From the NCBI GenBank assembly GCA_900550735.1, contig URTD01000013.1, positions 1 to 20,629 of the forward strand: 20,629 bases of DNA. Direction: 5' to 3'. Each line of letters opens with the position of its first letter. The stretch's first letter is position 1. The DNA is from an uncultured Collinsella sp. (GTDB lineage Bacteria > Actinomycetota > Coriobacteriia > Coriobacteriales > Coriobacteriaceae). The notes under the pieces are model-generated. The model saw only the letters and a list, made by a program, of their open reading frames with translations. It ran no database searches and was not told the origin of the DNA. The translations under genes and the position numbers were made by a program. This document shows, piece after piece, positions 1-6,526 of this stretch.

Positions 1-630
1 CAATTCAAACATCATCTTGGCCGTATGAATGAGGCCCGTTACCTGGAGTTCATTGGATACGACCATGGTGTGCAGGCCGAAGTGGGATACGCCTTTTTCT
101 TTCAGGATGCGGAAGGCGTCGAAGATCTGTTCACGGGTCATGCCGTATTTGGCTTCTTCCGGCGTACCGATGATATCGTTGCCGCCCTGAAGGAGAGGGC
201 CCGGATTATAACGGGCGCAAATCCAATCCGGCAAAGGACCGCGCTGTTCCATGAAGTCGATCATGGAAATGTCGTCGAGGTTGATCAAAGCGCCGAGTTC
301 CATGGCTCTTTTAAATTCTTCATAAGGCGTGTCATTGGAAGAAAAGACGATATCATGGCCGGTAATGCCAACTTTGTCACATAGTTCCAATTCTGCCATG
401 GAGCTGCAGTCAGCACCGACGCCTTCTTTCTGCAAGAGACGCATGAGATACGGATTCGGTGCAGCCTTAACGGCAAAATACTCTTTGAAATCATGGGCCC
501 AATCAAAAGCCTTTATCAATTTTCGAACGTTATCGACAATGGCTTTTTCATCATAAATATGAAAAGGTGTTGGGTATGTCTTTTCAATCTCCTTTAACTG
601 TTCAAGTGTAACAAATGGTTTCTTTTCCAT
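1..630 (-). CDS. lysA: Diaminopimelate decarboxylase, 5' part (runs off the left edge)
   Basis: Reading the reverse strand from the ATG at 628-630 gives 210 uninterrupted codons to the window edge. The protein begins MEKKPFVTLEQL and carries the fold-III PLP-lysine signature YFAVKAAPNP, with Lys55 expected to hold PLP. Further conserved stretches are ADCSSMAEL (73-81), FSSNDTP (96-102), INLDD (116-120) and RYNPG (140-144). The enzyme decarboxylates meso-diaminopimelate to L-lysine, the last step of lysine synthesis, in the cytosol. It matches the alternative LysA branch common in anaerobic Firmicutes. AAAGGAG lies 7 nt upstream of the ATG. Base composition and codon use (many AAA, GAA, CTC, GTC mixed, moderate GC) differ from the GC-rich genes beyond ~1.7 kb, so this gene is either transferred or from a different genome joined in assembly. 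The C-terminal barrel and the catalytic Cys region are outside the window. Family call is firm; the origin is inference. Confidence 0.88.
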   Translation of the reverse strand, partial: MEKKPFVTLEQLKEIEKTYPTPFHIYDEKAIVDNVRKLIKAFDWAHDFKEYFAVKAAPNPYLMRLLQKEGVGADCSSMAELELCDKVGITGHDIVFSSNDTPYEEFKRAMELGALINLDDISMIDFMEQRGPLPDWICARYNPGPLLQGGNDIIGTPEEAKYGMTREQIFDAFRILKEKGVSHFGLHTMVVSNELQVTGLIHTAKMMFEL

Positions 631-892
631 AATCTTATCTCCTTTCCCTGTGGGGGATCTTTGCTTTACGCAATGGTATTTTTATGCATTATCTATGCAT
701 ATATATCAGTTCCTTTTAATTTTACAGGATAACCTCCGTAAAAGAAAAGAAGCCTGTAAGGGAGTACCATTTCCTTTGCGGATAATTGTACTCCCAGACA
801 GACTTCTTTGTCTAGTATTATTTTTAATGAATGTTTTGAAGATTGCGAAGCAATCTGGTGTTACAGGAATCAACTAATAGGAGAGTTTGAAA
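631..892. other. AT-rich intergenic region between lysA and oppF
   Basis: This 262-nt stretch is the most AT-rich part of the window. Reading toward lysA (reverse strand) it holds the hairpin at 748-807 and then an AT-rich stretch with TATATATGCAT and a repeated ATGCAT, a plausible lysA promoter. A short perfect hairpin GATTGC-gaa-GCAATC lies at 841-855. On the plus strand, positions 830-877 read MNVLKIAKQSGVTGIN followed by TAA TAG. That could be the last codons of an upstream opp gene, because tail, stop, SD and oppF are spaced as in an operon, but nothing upstream supports a full gene. No lysine riboswitch consensus was recognised. Confidence 0.45.
748..807 (-). terminator. Hairpin upstream of lysA, possible terminator or attenuator
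   Basis: Arms pair as AGAAG (748-752) with CTTCT (803-807), CTGT (754-757) with ACAG (798-801), and GGGAGTAC (760-767) with GTACTCCC (788-795), about 17 bp around a 20-nt loop. In the reverse direction the hairpin is followed at once by TTTTCTTTT, as in an intrinsic terminator ~120 nt before the lysA start. In the forward direction it is followed by a looser T-rich run (TTGTCTAGTATTATTTTT). It may end transcription coming from the right, work in both directions, or be an attenuator in a lysA leader. Which one cannot be told from sequence alone. Confidence 0.5.
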
Positions 893-1954
893 GTGTCTAC
901 AAAGCAGGAAAGCAAGACCACTGTTTCGCATCTGCCGGAGCATGGTCCGATTGACGAAAATGGAAGAGAAATCTTACTGCAGGTAAAAAATGTAGATATC
1001 ACTTTCGGCAAGGGCGATGACGCAGTCAAAGCGGTAAAAAATGCTTCTTTTGACATCTATAAGGGAGAAACCTTCTCCCTCGTAGGCGAGTCCGGTTCCG
1101 GAAAGACCACGATCGGCCGTGCGGTCATTCGTGTCAACCCGTGTTCCGCAGGAGAGATCCTGTACAAGGGTGTTAAAATTTCCGGCAAGATTCCGCATTC
1201 CCTGGACCGGGAGGTTATCCGAAACATTCAGATGGTATTCCAGGATCCGGCAGCTTCCCTGAATGAGCGTGCAACTGTCGACTACATCGTATCCGAAGGT
1301 CTGTATAACTTCCATTTATATGAGAATGAGGCAGACCGTGTGCGTAAAGTTGAGGAAATGATCAACGAAGTAGGTCTTTTGCCGGAACATCTGACAAGAT
1401 ACCCACATGAGTTCTCAGGTGGACAGCGTCAGCGTATCGGTTTAGCCCGTGCAATGGTAATGGAACCGGAACTTGTTGTTGCCGATGAGCCAATCTCTGC
1501 ACTTGACGTATCCATTCAGGCCCAGGTTCTGAACCTTCTTAAGGAGCTCCAGGACAAGTTCGGTACGGCTTATCTCTTCATTGCTCACGACCTCTCTGTC
1601 GTGCAGCATATCTCCGACCGTGTTGCCGTTATGTATCTGGGTAAGATGGTCGAGGTTTCGGACTGGAAGACGCTCTACAGTGAGCCGCACCACCCGTACA
1701 CGCAGTCGCTGCTGTCTGCCGTGCCGGTGCCCGATCCAGATATCCAGAAGACCCGCAAGCGCATCATCCTCGCTGGCGATCCGCCGTCGCCGCTGGATCC
1801 GCCGACCGGCTGCCGTTTCCACACGCGCTGCCCGATCGCGCAGGGTATCTGCTCCGAGAAGCTTCCCGAGTTTAAGGAAGTTGCCCCGGGCCACTGCTGC
1901 GCGTGCCACTTCGCGGAGCCGTTCCCGATCAAGGAATCGCACATCGACCTGTAG
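893..1954 (+). CDS. oppF: Oligopeptide ABC transporter ATP-binding protein, OppF type
   Basis: This 353-residue ATPase would power uptake of peptides through an Opp/Dpp-type permease at the inner face of the membrane. Visible motifs are Walker A GESGSGKT (65-72), Q-loop MVFQDP (114-119), signature FSGGQ (174-178), Walker B LVVADEP (194-200), D-loop SALD and switch His232. The OppD/F C-terminal region has HHPYTQSLLSAVP (266-278) and the Cys-rich GCRFHTRCP...C stretch that may hold an Fe-S cluster. GTG at 893 is chosen because AGGAGAG (879-885) is 7 nt upstream; the in-frame TTG at 887 would sit almost on the SD. No permease or binding-protein gene is next to it in the window. The first ~235 codons are AT-richer (AAA, GTA, TTA, CCA frequent), whereas the last ~100 are strongly GC-rich like the neighbours downstream, with no frameshift. 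Confidence 0.9.
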   Translation: MSTKQESKTTVSHLPEHGPIDENGREILLQVKNVDITFGKGDDAVKAVKNASFDIYKGETFSLVGESGSGKTTIGRAVIRVNPCSAGEILYKGVKISGKIPHSLDREVIRNIQMVFQDPAASLNERATVDYIVSEGLYNFHLYENEADRVRKVEEMINEVGLLPEHLTRYPHEFSGGQRQRIGLARAMVMEPELVVADEPISALDVSIQAQVLNLLKELQDKFGTAYLFIAHDLSVVQHISDRVAVMYLGKMVEVSDWKTLYSEPHHPYTQSLLSAVPVPDPDIQKTRKRIILAGDPPSPLDPPTGCRFHTRCPIAQGICSEKLPEFKEVAPGHCCACHFAEPFPIKESHIDL

Positions 1955-1988
1955 CCGGTTGTTATCGTCCGGGCCCGCGCTGGACTTA

Positions 1989-2084
1989 GTTTTCAGAACA
2001 TTCCGCAGACCAGGAAACCCCCTTATCCGCGGCTCCGAAGGAGCAGGATAAGGGGGTTTCCATGGTCGAGGACGTTCTGAAAAC
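1989..2084. repeat. Long nested palindrome between convergent oppF and asd
   Basis: A perfect 16-bp stem joins 2013-2028 (GGAAACCCCCTTATCC) with 2046-2061. Inside it is GCTCC-gaa-GGAGC. Outside, GTTTTCAGAAC (1989-1999) is matched by GTTCTGAAAAC (2074-2084), with ACCA/TGGT pairing between the two layers. It sits between two convergent stop codons, so it may end transcription from both sides. There is no clear U-run after either outer arm; T-rich tracts lie within the outer arms themselves. A two-layer palindrome of ~96 nt is larger than a plain terminator, and a mobile palindromic repeat is a second possibility. Confidence 0.7.
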
Positions 2085-2115
2085 CAAGCCCGGCCCCCGC
2101 CGGACAGATCCACCG

Positions 2116-3141
2116 TTACTCGCAGAGCAGCTTGGCGATCTGGACGGCGTTGGTTGCCGCGCCCTTACGGATTTGGTCGCCGCAGCACCAGAAGGTGATG
2201 CCGCGCGCAGCCTCGGGGTTCGAGATGTCGCGGCGTACGCGACCGACCCAAATCAGGTCCTGGTCGGAGGTGTCCATCGGCATGGGGAAGCGGTCGTGCG
2301 CATCCTCGGCGCTCATGTCGTCAACCAGCTTGACGCCGGGAGCGGCAGCCAGCGCAGCACGGGCCTCTTCCACCGTAATATCGCGCTCAAACTCGAGCGT
2401 AATGCTCTCGGAGTGCGAACGCAGCACGGGCACGCGCACGCAGGTGCAGTTCACGCGCAGCTCGGGCAGGTGCATGATCTTGCGGCCCTCGTTTTGCAGC
2501 TTCATCTCCTCGGAGGTAAAGTCCTCCTCCTTGACGCCGCCAATCTGCGGAATCAGGTTGCTCGCCAGCTGGGCGGCAAACGCGCGCGGCTCGGGAATCT
2601 CCTCGCCGCGGCCCAGGGCGGCCAGCTGAGCCTCGAGCTCGGCCATACCGGGAGCGCCGGCACCCGAAGCCGCCTGATACGTCGAAACGATCATGCGCTT
2701 CACGCCGGCGAGCTGATGCAGCGGCCACGTGGGAACCAGGCCGATAATGGTCGCGCAGTTGGGGTTGGCGATAAGGCCGTGATGCCACTTGATATCGTCG
2801 GCATTGATCTCGGGCACGACCAGCGGCACCTCGGGATCCATGCGGAAGGCATGGCTGTTGTCGACCACGACGGCGCCGCGCTTGACGGCCTCGGGCAGCA
2901 GCTCCTTGGCGATATCGTCGCCGGCGGCGCCAAGCACGATGTCGCAGCCCTCAAAGGCCTCGGGGCAAGCTTCCTCAATCACGATCTGCTCGCCGCGGAA
3001 CTCAACGGTCTTGCCCGCGGAGCGTGCACTTGCCAACAGCTTGAGCTTGCCAACCGGAAACTCCTGCTCGTTGAGGCACTCGAGCATCTGGGTGCCCACG
3101 GCTCCCGTCGCGCCCAAAATAGCAACCGTGTACTGTTTCAT
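2116..3141 (-). CDS. asd: Aspartate-semialdehyde dehydrogenase
   Basis: This 341-residue enzyme reduces L-aspartyl-4-phosphate with NADPH to aspartate semialdehyde, the branch point to lysine/diaminopimelate, threonine and methionine. The N-terminal Rossmann motif GATGAVG is at 10-16 and the catalytic Cys129 is in NPNC. Other family landmarks are DNSHAFR (94-100), VPEIN (109-113), and the substrate-binding stretch STYQAASGAGAPG. The length is normal for the family. ATG at 3141 is preferred over an upstream in-frame start because the protein then begins MKQYTVAILGATG, with AAAGGGGG about 5 nt upstream; the 29 extra codons upstream show no conserved character. lysC lies 173 nt upstream on the same strand, so the two catalyse consecutive steps and may be cotranscribed, though hairpins in the gap suggest separate or attenuated units. 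Confidence 0.95.
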   Translation of the reverse strand: MKQYTVAILGATGAVGTQMLECLNEQEFPVGKLKLLASARSAGKTVEFRGEQIVIEEACPEAFEGCDIVLGAAGDDIAKELLPEAVKRGAVVVDNSHAFRMDPEVPLVVPEINADDIKWHHGLIANPNCATIIGLVPTWPLHQLAGVKRMIVSTYQAASGAGAPGMAELEAQLAALGRGEEIPEPRAFAAQLASNLIPQIGGVKEEDFTSEEMKLQNEGRKIMHLPELRVNCTCVRVPVLRSHSESITLEFERDITVEEARAALAAAPGVKLVDDMSAEDAHDRFPMPMDTSDQDLIWVGRVRRDISNPEAARGITFWCCGDQIRKGAATNAVQIAKLLCE

Positions 3142-3215
3142 GCTTCCCCCTTTAAAGGTTTTGGCTTTTGCCCGCACGCCGAGCAGGCCGATTATTGTTG
3201 CCAGTGTATACAAGA

Positions 3216-3242
3216 ACGGGGCAGGCACGAAACCCGCCCCGT
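3216..3242 (-). terminator. Possible terminator downstream of lysC
   Basis: ACGGGGC (3216-3222) pairs with GCCCCGT (3236-3242). Read on the reverse strand the hairpin is followed by TCTTGTATAC, a poor U-run, so termination strength is uncertain. It lies between lysC and asd and could reduce readthrough into asd. The flanking sequence has several CGAAAC repeats (3230-3264). Confidence 0.35.
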
Positions 3243-3272
3243 CGAAACGAAACCGAAACGAAACGCCCCGCC

Positions 3273-3304
3273 GTAGATTTTTGAAACATGACCCAAAAAT
3301 CTAC
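3273..3304 (-). terminator. Perfect 11-bp inverted repeat right after the lysC stop
   Basis: GTAGATTTTTG (3273-3283) and CAAAAATCTAC (3294-3304) are perfect inverse complements around a 10-nt loop. The structure begins 10 nt past the lysC stop codon on the reverse strand. The arms themselves carry the T and A runs, so the U-run would be inside the hairpin, not after it. It may be a terminator, an mRNA 3'-end stabiliser or a protein-binding palindrome. Confidence 0.5.
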
Positions 3305-3314
3305 CGTGCAGTCG

Positions 3315-4703
3315 CTACTTTTTGAGCGCAGCCAGAGCGGGATTGACCGGCGCGGGAGCCTCCAAGTCGGAGACCTTCACAATGCCATTCTCGTCGGAGA
3401 AAGCACGGTAGATGGTCTGAATCGCCAGGTCGAAGTCCTTCTCCTCGACACCGATAATGATGTTGATCTCGTCACAGCTCTGCGAGATCATGCGCACACT
3501 CACGCCGGCCTGGCCAAGCATACCAAACAGATGGCCCGAGATACCTGCGCGGCCGCGCAGGTTACGGCCGACGGTAGCGATGAGCGCCAGGCCCTCGACA
3601 ACCTCGATCTCGAGCGGCTCTACCTCCTGTTGAATGTCGCCCACAAGCGAGTACAGCGAATCGTGAACGTCCTGCTCCTGCACCACGGCGCCAAAGCGGT
3701 CGACACCGGTGGGCATATGCTCGACGGAAACGTCATAACGCTCGAACACCGAAAGCGCACGGCGCATAAAGCCAACACGGGGCTTGGTGCGGTCGCGGGC
3801 AACGTTGATGGCGACAAAGCCGCGCTTGCCGGTCACGCCGGTAATGATGGGCTCTGCCTCATCCTCGTCAGCCGTCTCGCTAATGATGGTGCCGGGGTCC
3901 TGCGGCGCATTGGTGTTCTTGATGACCAGCGGAATGCCGGCCTCGCGCACGGGGAACACGGCCTCCTCGTGCAGGACGCTCGCACCCATGTACGAAAGCT
4001 CGCGCAGCTCCTCGTAGGTAACGCGCGCAATGGGCTGAGCCTCGGGAACAATACGCGGATCGGCAGAATAGAAGCCCGAGACGTCGGTCCAGTTCTCGTA
4101 CAGGTCGGCACCCAGGCACTTAGCCAAGATCGAGCCCGAGATATCGCCGCCACCACGGTCGAGCAGCTTGATCTGGCCCTCACGCGTCGCGCCGTAGAAA
4201 CCGGGCATAACAAAGCCGCCCTGTTGACCGTACTCCTGCACCAGCTCGGAGGTGCGATTCATGCTGAGCGTACCGTCGTGATGGAACGCCACAACCGTCG
4301 CGGCGTCCAAGAACGGTAAGCCCAGGTACTCGGCCATCAGGCGGGCGGTAAAGTACTCGCCACGGCTCACAAGCTCCTCGGTGGAGTAGCCGCCCGAGCG
4401 GGCGCGCTCGGCAAAGGCCGCGAACTCCTCGCGGATGGGATAGGTGAGCTCCAACTCGTCAGCGATATCAAAATAGCGCTGGCCGATGTCCTCGAGTAGT
4501 TCCTCGCACGACACGTGATACTTAACGTGCGCGTTAACCAGGTAGAGCAGGTCGGTTACCTTAGTGTCGCCCTTAAAGCGGCGGCCGCAGGCGGAAACCA
4601 CCACAAAACGGCGGGCAGGGTCGGCATCGACGATGGCCTTGATCTTCTTGAAGTGTTCGGCGTCGGCGACCGACGAGCCGCCAAACTTGGCAATCTTAAT
4701 CAT
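3315..4703 (-). CDS. lysC: Aspartate kinase (aspartokinase) with two ACT domains
   Basis: This 462-residue protein phosphorylates L-aspartate to aspartyl-4-phosphate, the committed step of the aspartate pathway. The kinase signature KFGGSSVAD is at 6-14. The substrate region has RGEYFTARLMAEYLG, RGGGDISGSILAK and WTDVSGFYSADPR. Two ACT regulatory domains follow at roughly 300-370 and 380-445, so feedback control by lysine and/or threonine is expected. It is the single-chain monofunctional type and not a fusion to homoserine dehydrogenase. The ATG at 4703 starts MIKIAKFGGSS, and AAAGGT lies 9-10 nt upstream, a modest SD. It is divergent from thrC; the 103-nt space between them must hold both promoters. 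No lysine riboswitch is visible in this spacer, which is also too short for one. Confidence 0.96.
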   Translation of the reverse strand: MIKIAKFGGSSVADAEHFKKIKAIVDADPARRFVVVSACGRRFKGDTKVTDLLYLVNAHVKYHVSCEELLEDIGQRYFDIADELELTYPIREEFAAFAERARSGGYSTEELVSRGEYFTARLMAEYLGLPFLDAATVVAFHHDGTLSMNRTSELVQEYGQQGGFVMPGFYGATREGQIKLLDRGGGDISGSILAKCLGADLYENWTDVSGFYSADPRIVPEAQPIARVTYEELRELSYMGASVLHEEAVFPVREAGIPLVIKNTNAPQDPGTIISETADEDEAEPIITGVTGKRGFVAINVARDRTKPRVGFMRRALSVFERYDVSVEHMPTGVDRFGAVVQEQDVHDSLYSLVGDIQQEVEPLEIEVVEGLALIATVGRNLRGRAGISGHLFGMLGQAGVSVRMISQSCDEINIIIGVEEKDFDLAIQTIYRAFSDENGIVKVSDLEAPAPVNPALAALKK

Positions 4704-4806
4704 GGGCTTGAGGTTACCTTTCTAAAAGCCTCTGCAAACCTGTTTTGCGCGCTCTGATACCATGGTTTCACCGATTGGGTCCAAGGCATCCGAGGAGCAG
4801 TGTTAT
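4704..4806. promoter_or_regulatory. Divergent lysC/thrC control region
   Basis: Both genes start outward from this 103-nt spacer, so it should contain both promoters. A small inverted repeat GCAAA-n5-TTTGC lies at 4734-4748. Candidate -10 elements are weak (GATACC near 4757 forward; TATCAG on the reverse strand), so no exact promoter is claimed. The thrC SD GAGGAG is at 4792-4797. Confidence 0.4.
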
Positions 4807-6324
4807 ATGGGAACTTATCATAGTACACGAGGACGCACTTTATCGTGCTCAAGTAAGGTGGCAATCCGCACCGGCATCGCTCCCGACGGGGGTTTGTTTG
4901 TCTCGGACGAGCTCGGCACCCAGCAGGTCGATATCAGCTCGCTTGCAGATAAATCGTACTTTGAAATCGCTCAAGATGTGTTGGGAATGTTACTGAATGA
5001 TTACACGGCCGAAGAAATTTCGGCGTGTGTCGACGAGGCATACCGCGGCACGTTCACGAGTGAAGAGGTTACGCCGCTCGTCAAACTCGACGCTGCGCCG
5101 GGCGCTGACGCCCCTCAGACCTATGTGATGGAGCTCTTTGGCGGCCCCACAAGCGCCTTCAAGGACGTCGCCCTGCAGATGCTCCCCCGCCTCATGGCCC
5201 GCACTTCCGCCAAGGACGGCGGCGCCGAGCGCATCATGATCGTCACCGCCACGTCGGGCGACACGGGCAAGGCCGCGCTCGCCGGTTTTGCCGACGCCCC
5301 GGGCACGGGCATCACCGTCTTTTATCCCGAGGGCAAGGTCAGCCGCGTCCAAAACCTGCAAATGTCCACGCAGGAGGGCGACAACGTCGCCGTCTGCGGC
5401 ATCCGCGGCAACTTTGACGACGCCCAGAGCGCCGTCAAGCGCATCTTTGCCGATAAGGAGCTTGCCGAGCGCCTGGAGGCCGTCGGCACGGTGCTTTCGA
5501 GCGCCAACTCCATCAATGTCGGCCGTCTGGTACCGCAGGTCGTCTACTACTTTGCCGCCTATGCGCAGCTGCTGCGCGCCGGCGCCATCGAGGCCGGCGA
5601 CGCCGTGGAGTTCTGCGTACCGACCGGCAACTTTGGCGATATCCTGGCCGGCTACTATGCCAAGCGCATGGGTCTGCCCGTCGCCAAGCTCGTCGTGGCG
5701 AGCGACAAGAACAACGTGCTGGCTGACTTCCTGACCACCGGCGTCTACGACCGCAACCGCCCGTTCTTCACGACCATCTCGCCGTCGATGGACATCCTCA
5801 TCAGCTCCAACCTGGAGCGCATGCTGTACTTCCTGTCCGATGGCGACTGCGAGCTCGTTGCCGGCCTTATGGAGCAGCTGGCGCAGACGGGTCGCTACGA
5901 GGTGCCCGCCGAGCTGCTGGCCAAGATTCAGAGCGTCTTTGGCTGCGGCTGGGCCAGCGAGGACGAGGTCCGCACTGCCATCAAGAGCTGCTGGGATGCG
6001 AACGGCTACGTAATCGACCCGCACACCGCTTGTGGTTATCACGTCTTTGAGCAGGTCGCTCCCGCCGAGGGCGCCAAGGCCCGCGTCCTGCTTTCGACCG
6101 CCAGCCCCTACAAGTTCCCGCGCGCCTGCTGCGACGCCCTGGGCCTCGACGTTCCCGAGGACGACTTTGAGGCCATGCGCGTGCTCGAGCAGGCCACCAA
6201 CACGGTTGCCCCGACCCAGCTCGCCGAGCTTGAGTCCAAGCCTGTCCGCTTCGAAGACGTCTGCGACGTAGCCGACATGGCCAACTACGTCGAGTCTGCA
6301 GCAAAAAAGATGACTACCAACTAA
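4807..6324 (+). CDS. thrC: Threonine synthase
   Basis: This PLP enzyme of 505 residues converts O-phospho-L-homoserine to L-threonine. It is the long fungal/E. coli-like form: an N-terminal segment (MGTYHSTRG...) is followed by APDGGLFV (25-32) and the PLP-lysine motif GGPTSAFKD with Lys119. The phosphate-binding stretch ATSGDTGKAA and the NFGD motif (CVPTGNFGDILAGYYAKRMG) follow. The C-terminal part has HTACGYHVF and STASPYKFP. ATG at 4807 was chosen because GAGGAG is ~9 nt upstream and the family N-terminus begins here; an ATG 15 codons earlier has no SD. It is followed by a strong intrinsic terminator and then by thrB, so thrC and thrB make consecutive products in reversed gene order but probably as separate transcripts. 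Confidence 0.95.
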   Translation: MGTYHSTRGRTLSCSSKVAIRTGIAPDGGLFVSDELGTQQVDISSLADKSYFEIAQDVLGMLLNDYTAEEISACVDEAYRGTFTSEEVTPLVKLDAAPGADAPQTYVMELFGGPTSAFKDVALQMLPRLMARTSAKDGGAERIMIVTATSGDTGKAALAGFADAPGTGITVFYPEGKVSRVQNLQMSTQEGDNVAVCGIRGNFDDAQSAVKRIFADKELAERLEAVGTVLSSANSINVGRLVPQVVYYFAAYAQLLRAGAIEAGDAVEFCVPTGNFGDILAGYYAKRMGLPVAKLVVASDKNNVLADFLTTGVYDRNRPFFTTISPSMDILISSNLERMLYFLSDGDCELVAGLMEQLAQTGRYEVPAELLAKIQSVFGCGWASEDEVRTAIKSCWDANGYVIDPHTACGYHVFEQVAPAEGAKARVLLSTASPYKFPRACCDALGLDVPEDDFEAMRVLEQATNTVAPTQLAELESKPVRFEDVCDVADMANYVESAAKKMTTN

Positions 6325-6337
6325 AACCCCTTATAAG

Positions 6338-6371
6338 GCGCCGGCGAAAGCCGGCGCACCTTCTTTTTATT
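6338..6371 (+). terminator. Intrinsic terminator of thrC
   Basis: GCGCCGGC (6338-6345), a GAAA tetraloop and GCCGGCGC (6350-6357) form a perfect 8-bp stem, followed by TTCTTTTTATTT from 6361. Flanking AAG/CTT can extend the stem. It starts 14 nt past the thrC stop. Confidence 0.9.
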
Positions 6372-6400
6372 TAGCTTTCGGGATAATGACGAGCATGCGA

Positions 6401-6512
6401 GCGGGTCTGGCCGTTTAGTTCGTCGCGAGTTCCGCACGAGCCGGAAAGCACTTAATGTGCTTTCCGAGCGAGCCAGGACTGCCCGAGCAGCGAACTAAAC
6501 GGCCAGACCCGC
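6401..6512. repeat. Long palindrome with 22-bp perfect arms directly before thrB
   Basis: Positions 6401-6422 and 6491-6512 are perfect inverse complements over 22 bp. Inside, GGAAAGCAC (6443-6451) and GTGCTTTCC (6457-6465) form a second perfect 9-bp hairpin with a 5-nt loop. The right arm ends 2 nt before the thrB SD (AGGAGG, 6515-6520). There is no U-run. It is non-coding and could be a structured thrB leader, a transcription barrier after thrC, or a small palindromic mobile repeat. Confidence 0.75.
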
Positions 6513-6526
6513 CCAGGAGGACCCAC

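Noticed and set aside
650..877. A 75-codon plus-strand frame upstream of oppF
   Set aside because: It runs through the hairpin and AT-rich spacer with no SD; only its last ~16 codons might be a gene tail, noted as a finding.
631..892. Lysine riboswitch or T-box before lysA
   Set aside because: Neither the conserved lysine-aptamer core nor a T-box sequence could be read in this stretch.
2062..3276. A 404-codon open frame on the plus strand opposite asd
   Set aside because: It lies antisense to a gene with clear motifs; its product is low-complexity Gly/Ala/Leu/His and typical of the mirrored frame in GC-rich DNA, with no SD.
3288..4319. A 343-codon open frame opposite lysC
   Set aside because: Antisense to a well-supported aspartate kinase; product has no recognisable motif.
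4990..6042. A 350-codon reverse frame inside thrC
   Set aside because: Shadow of the thrC codon pattern; GC-rich third positions remove stops on the other strand.
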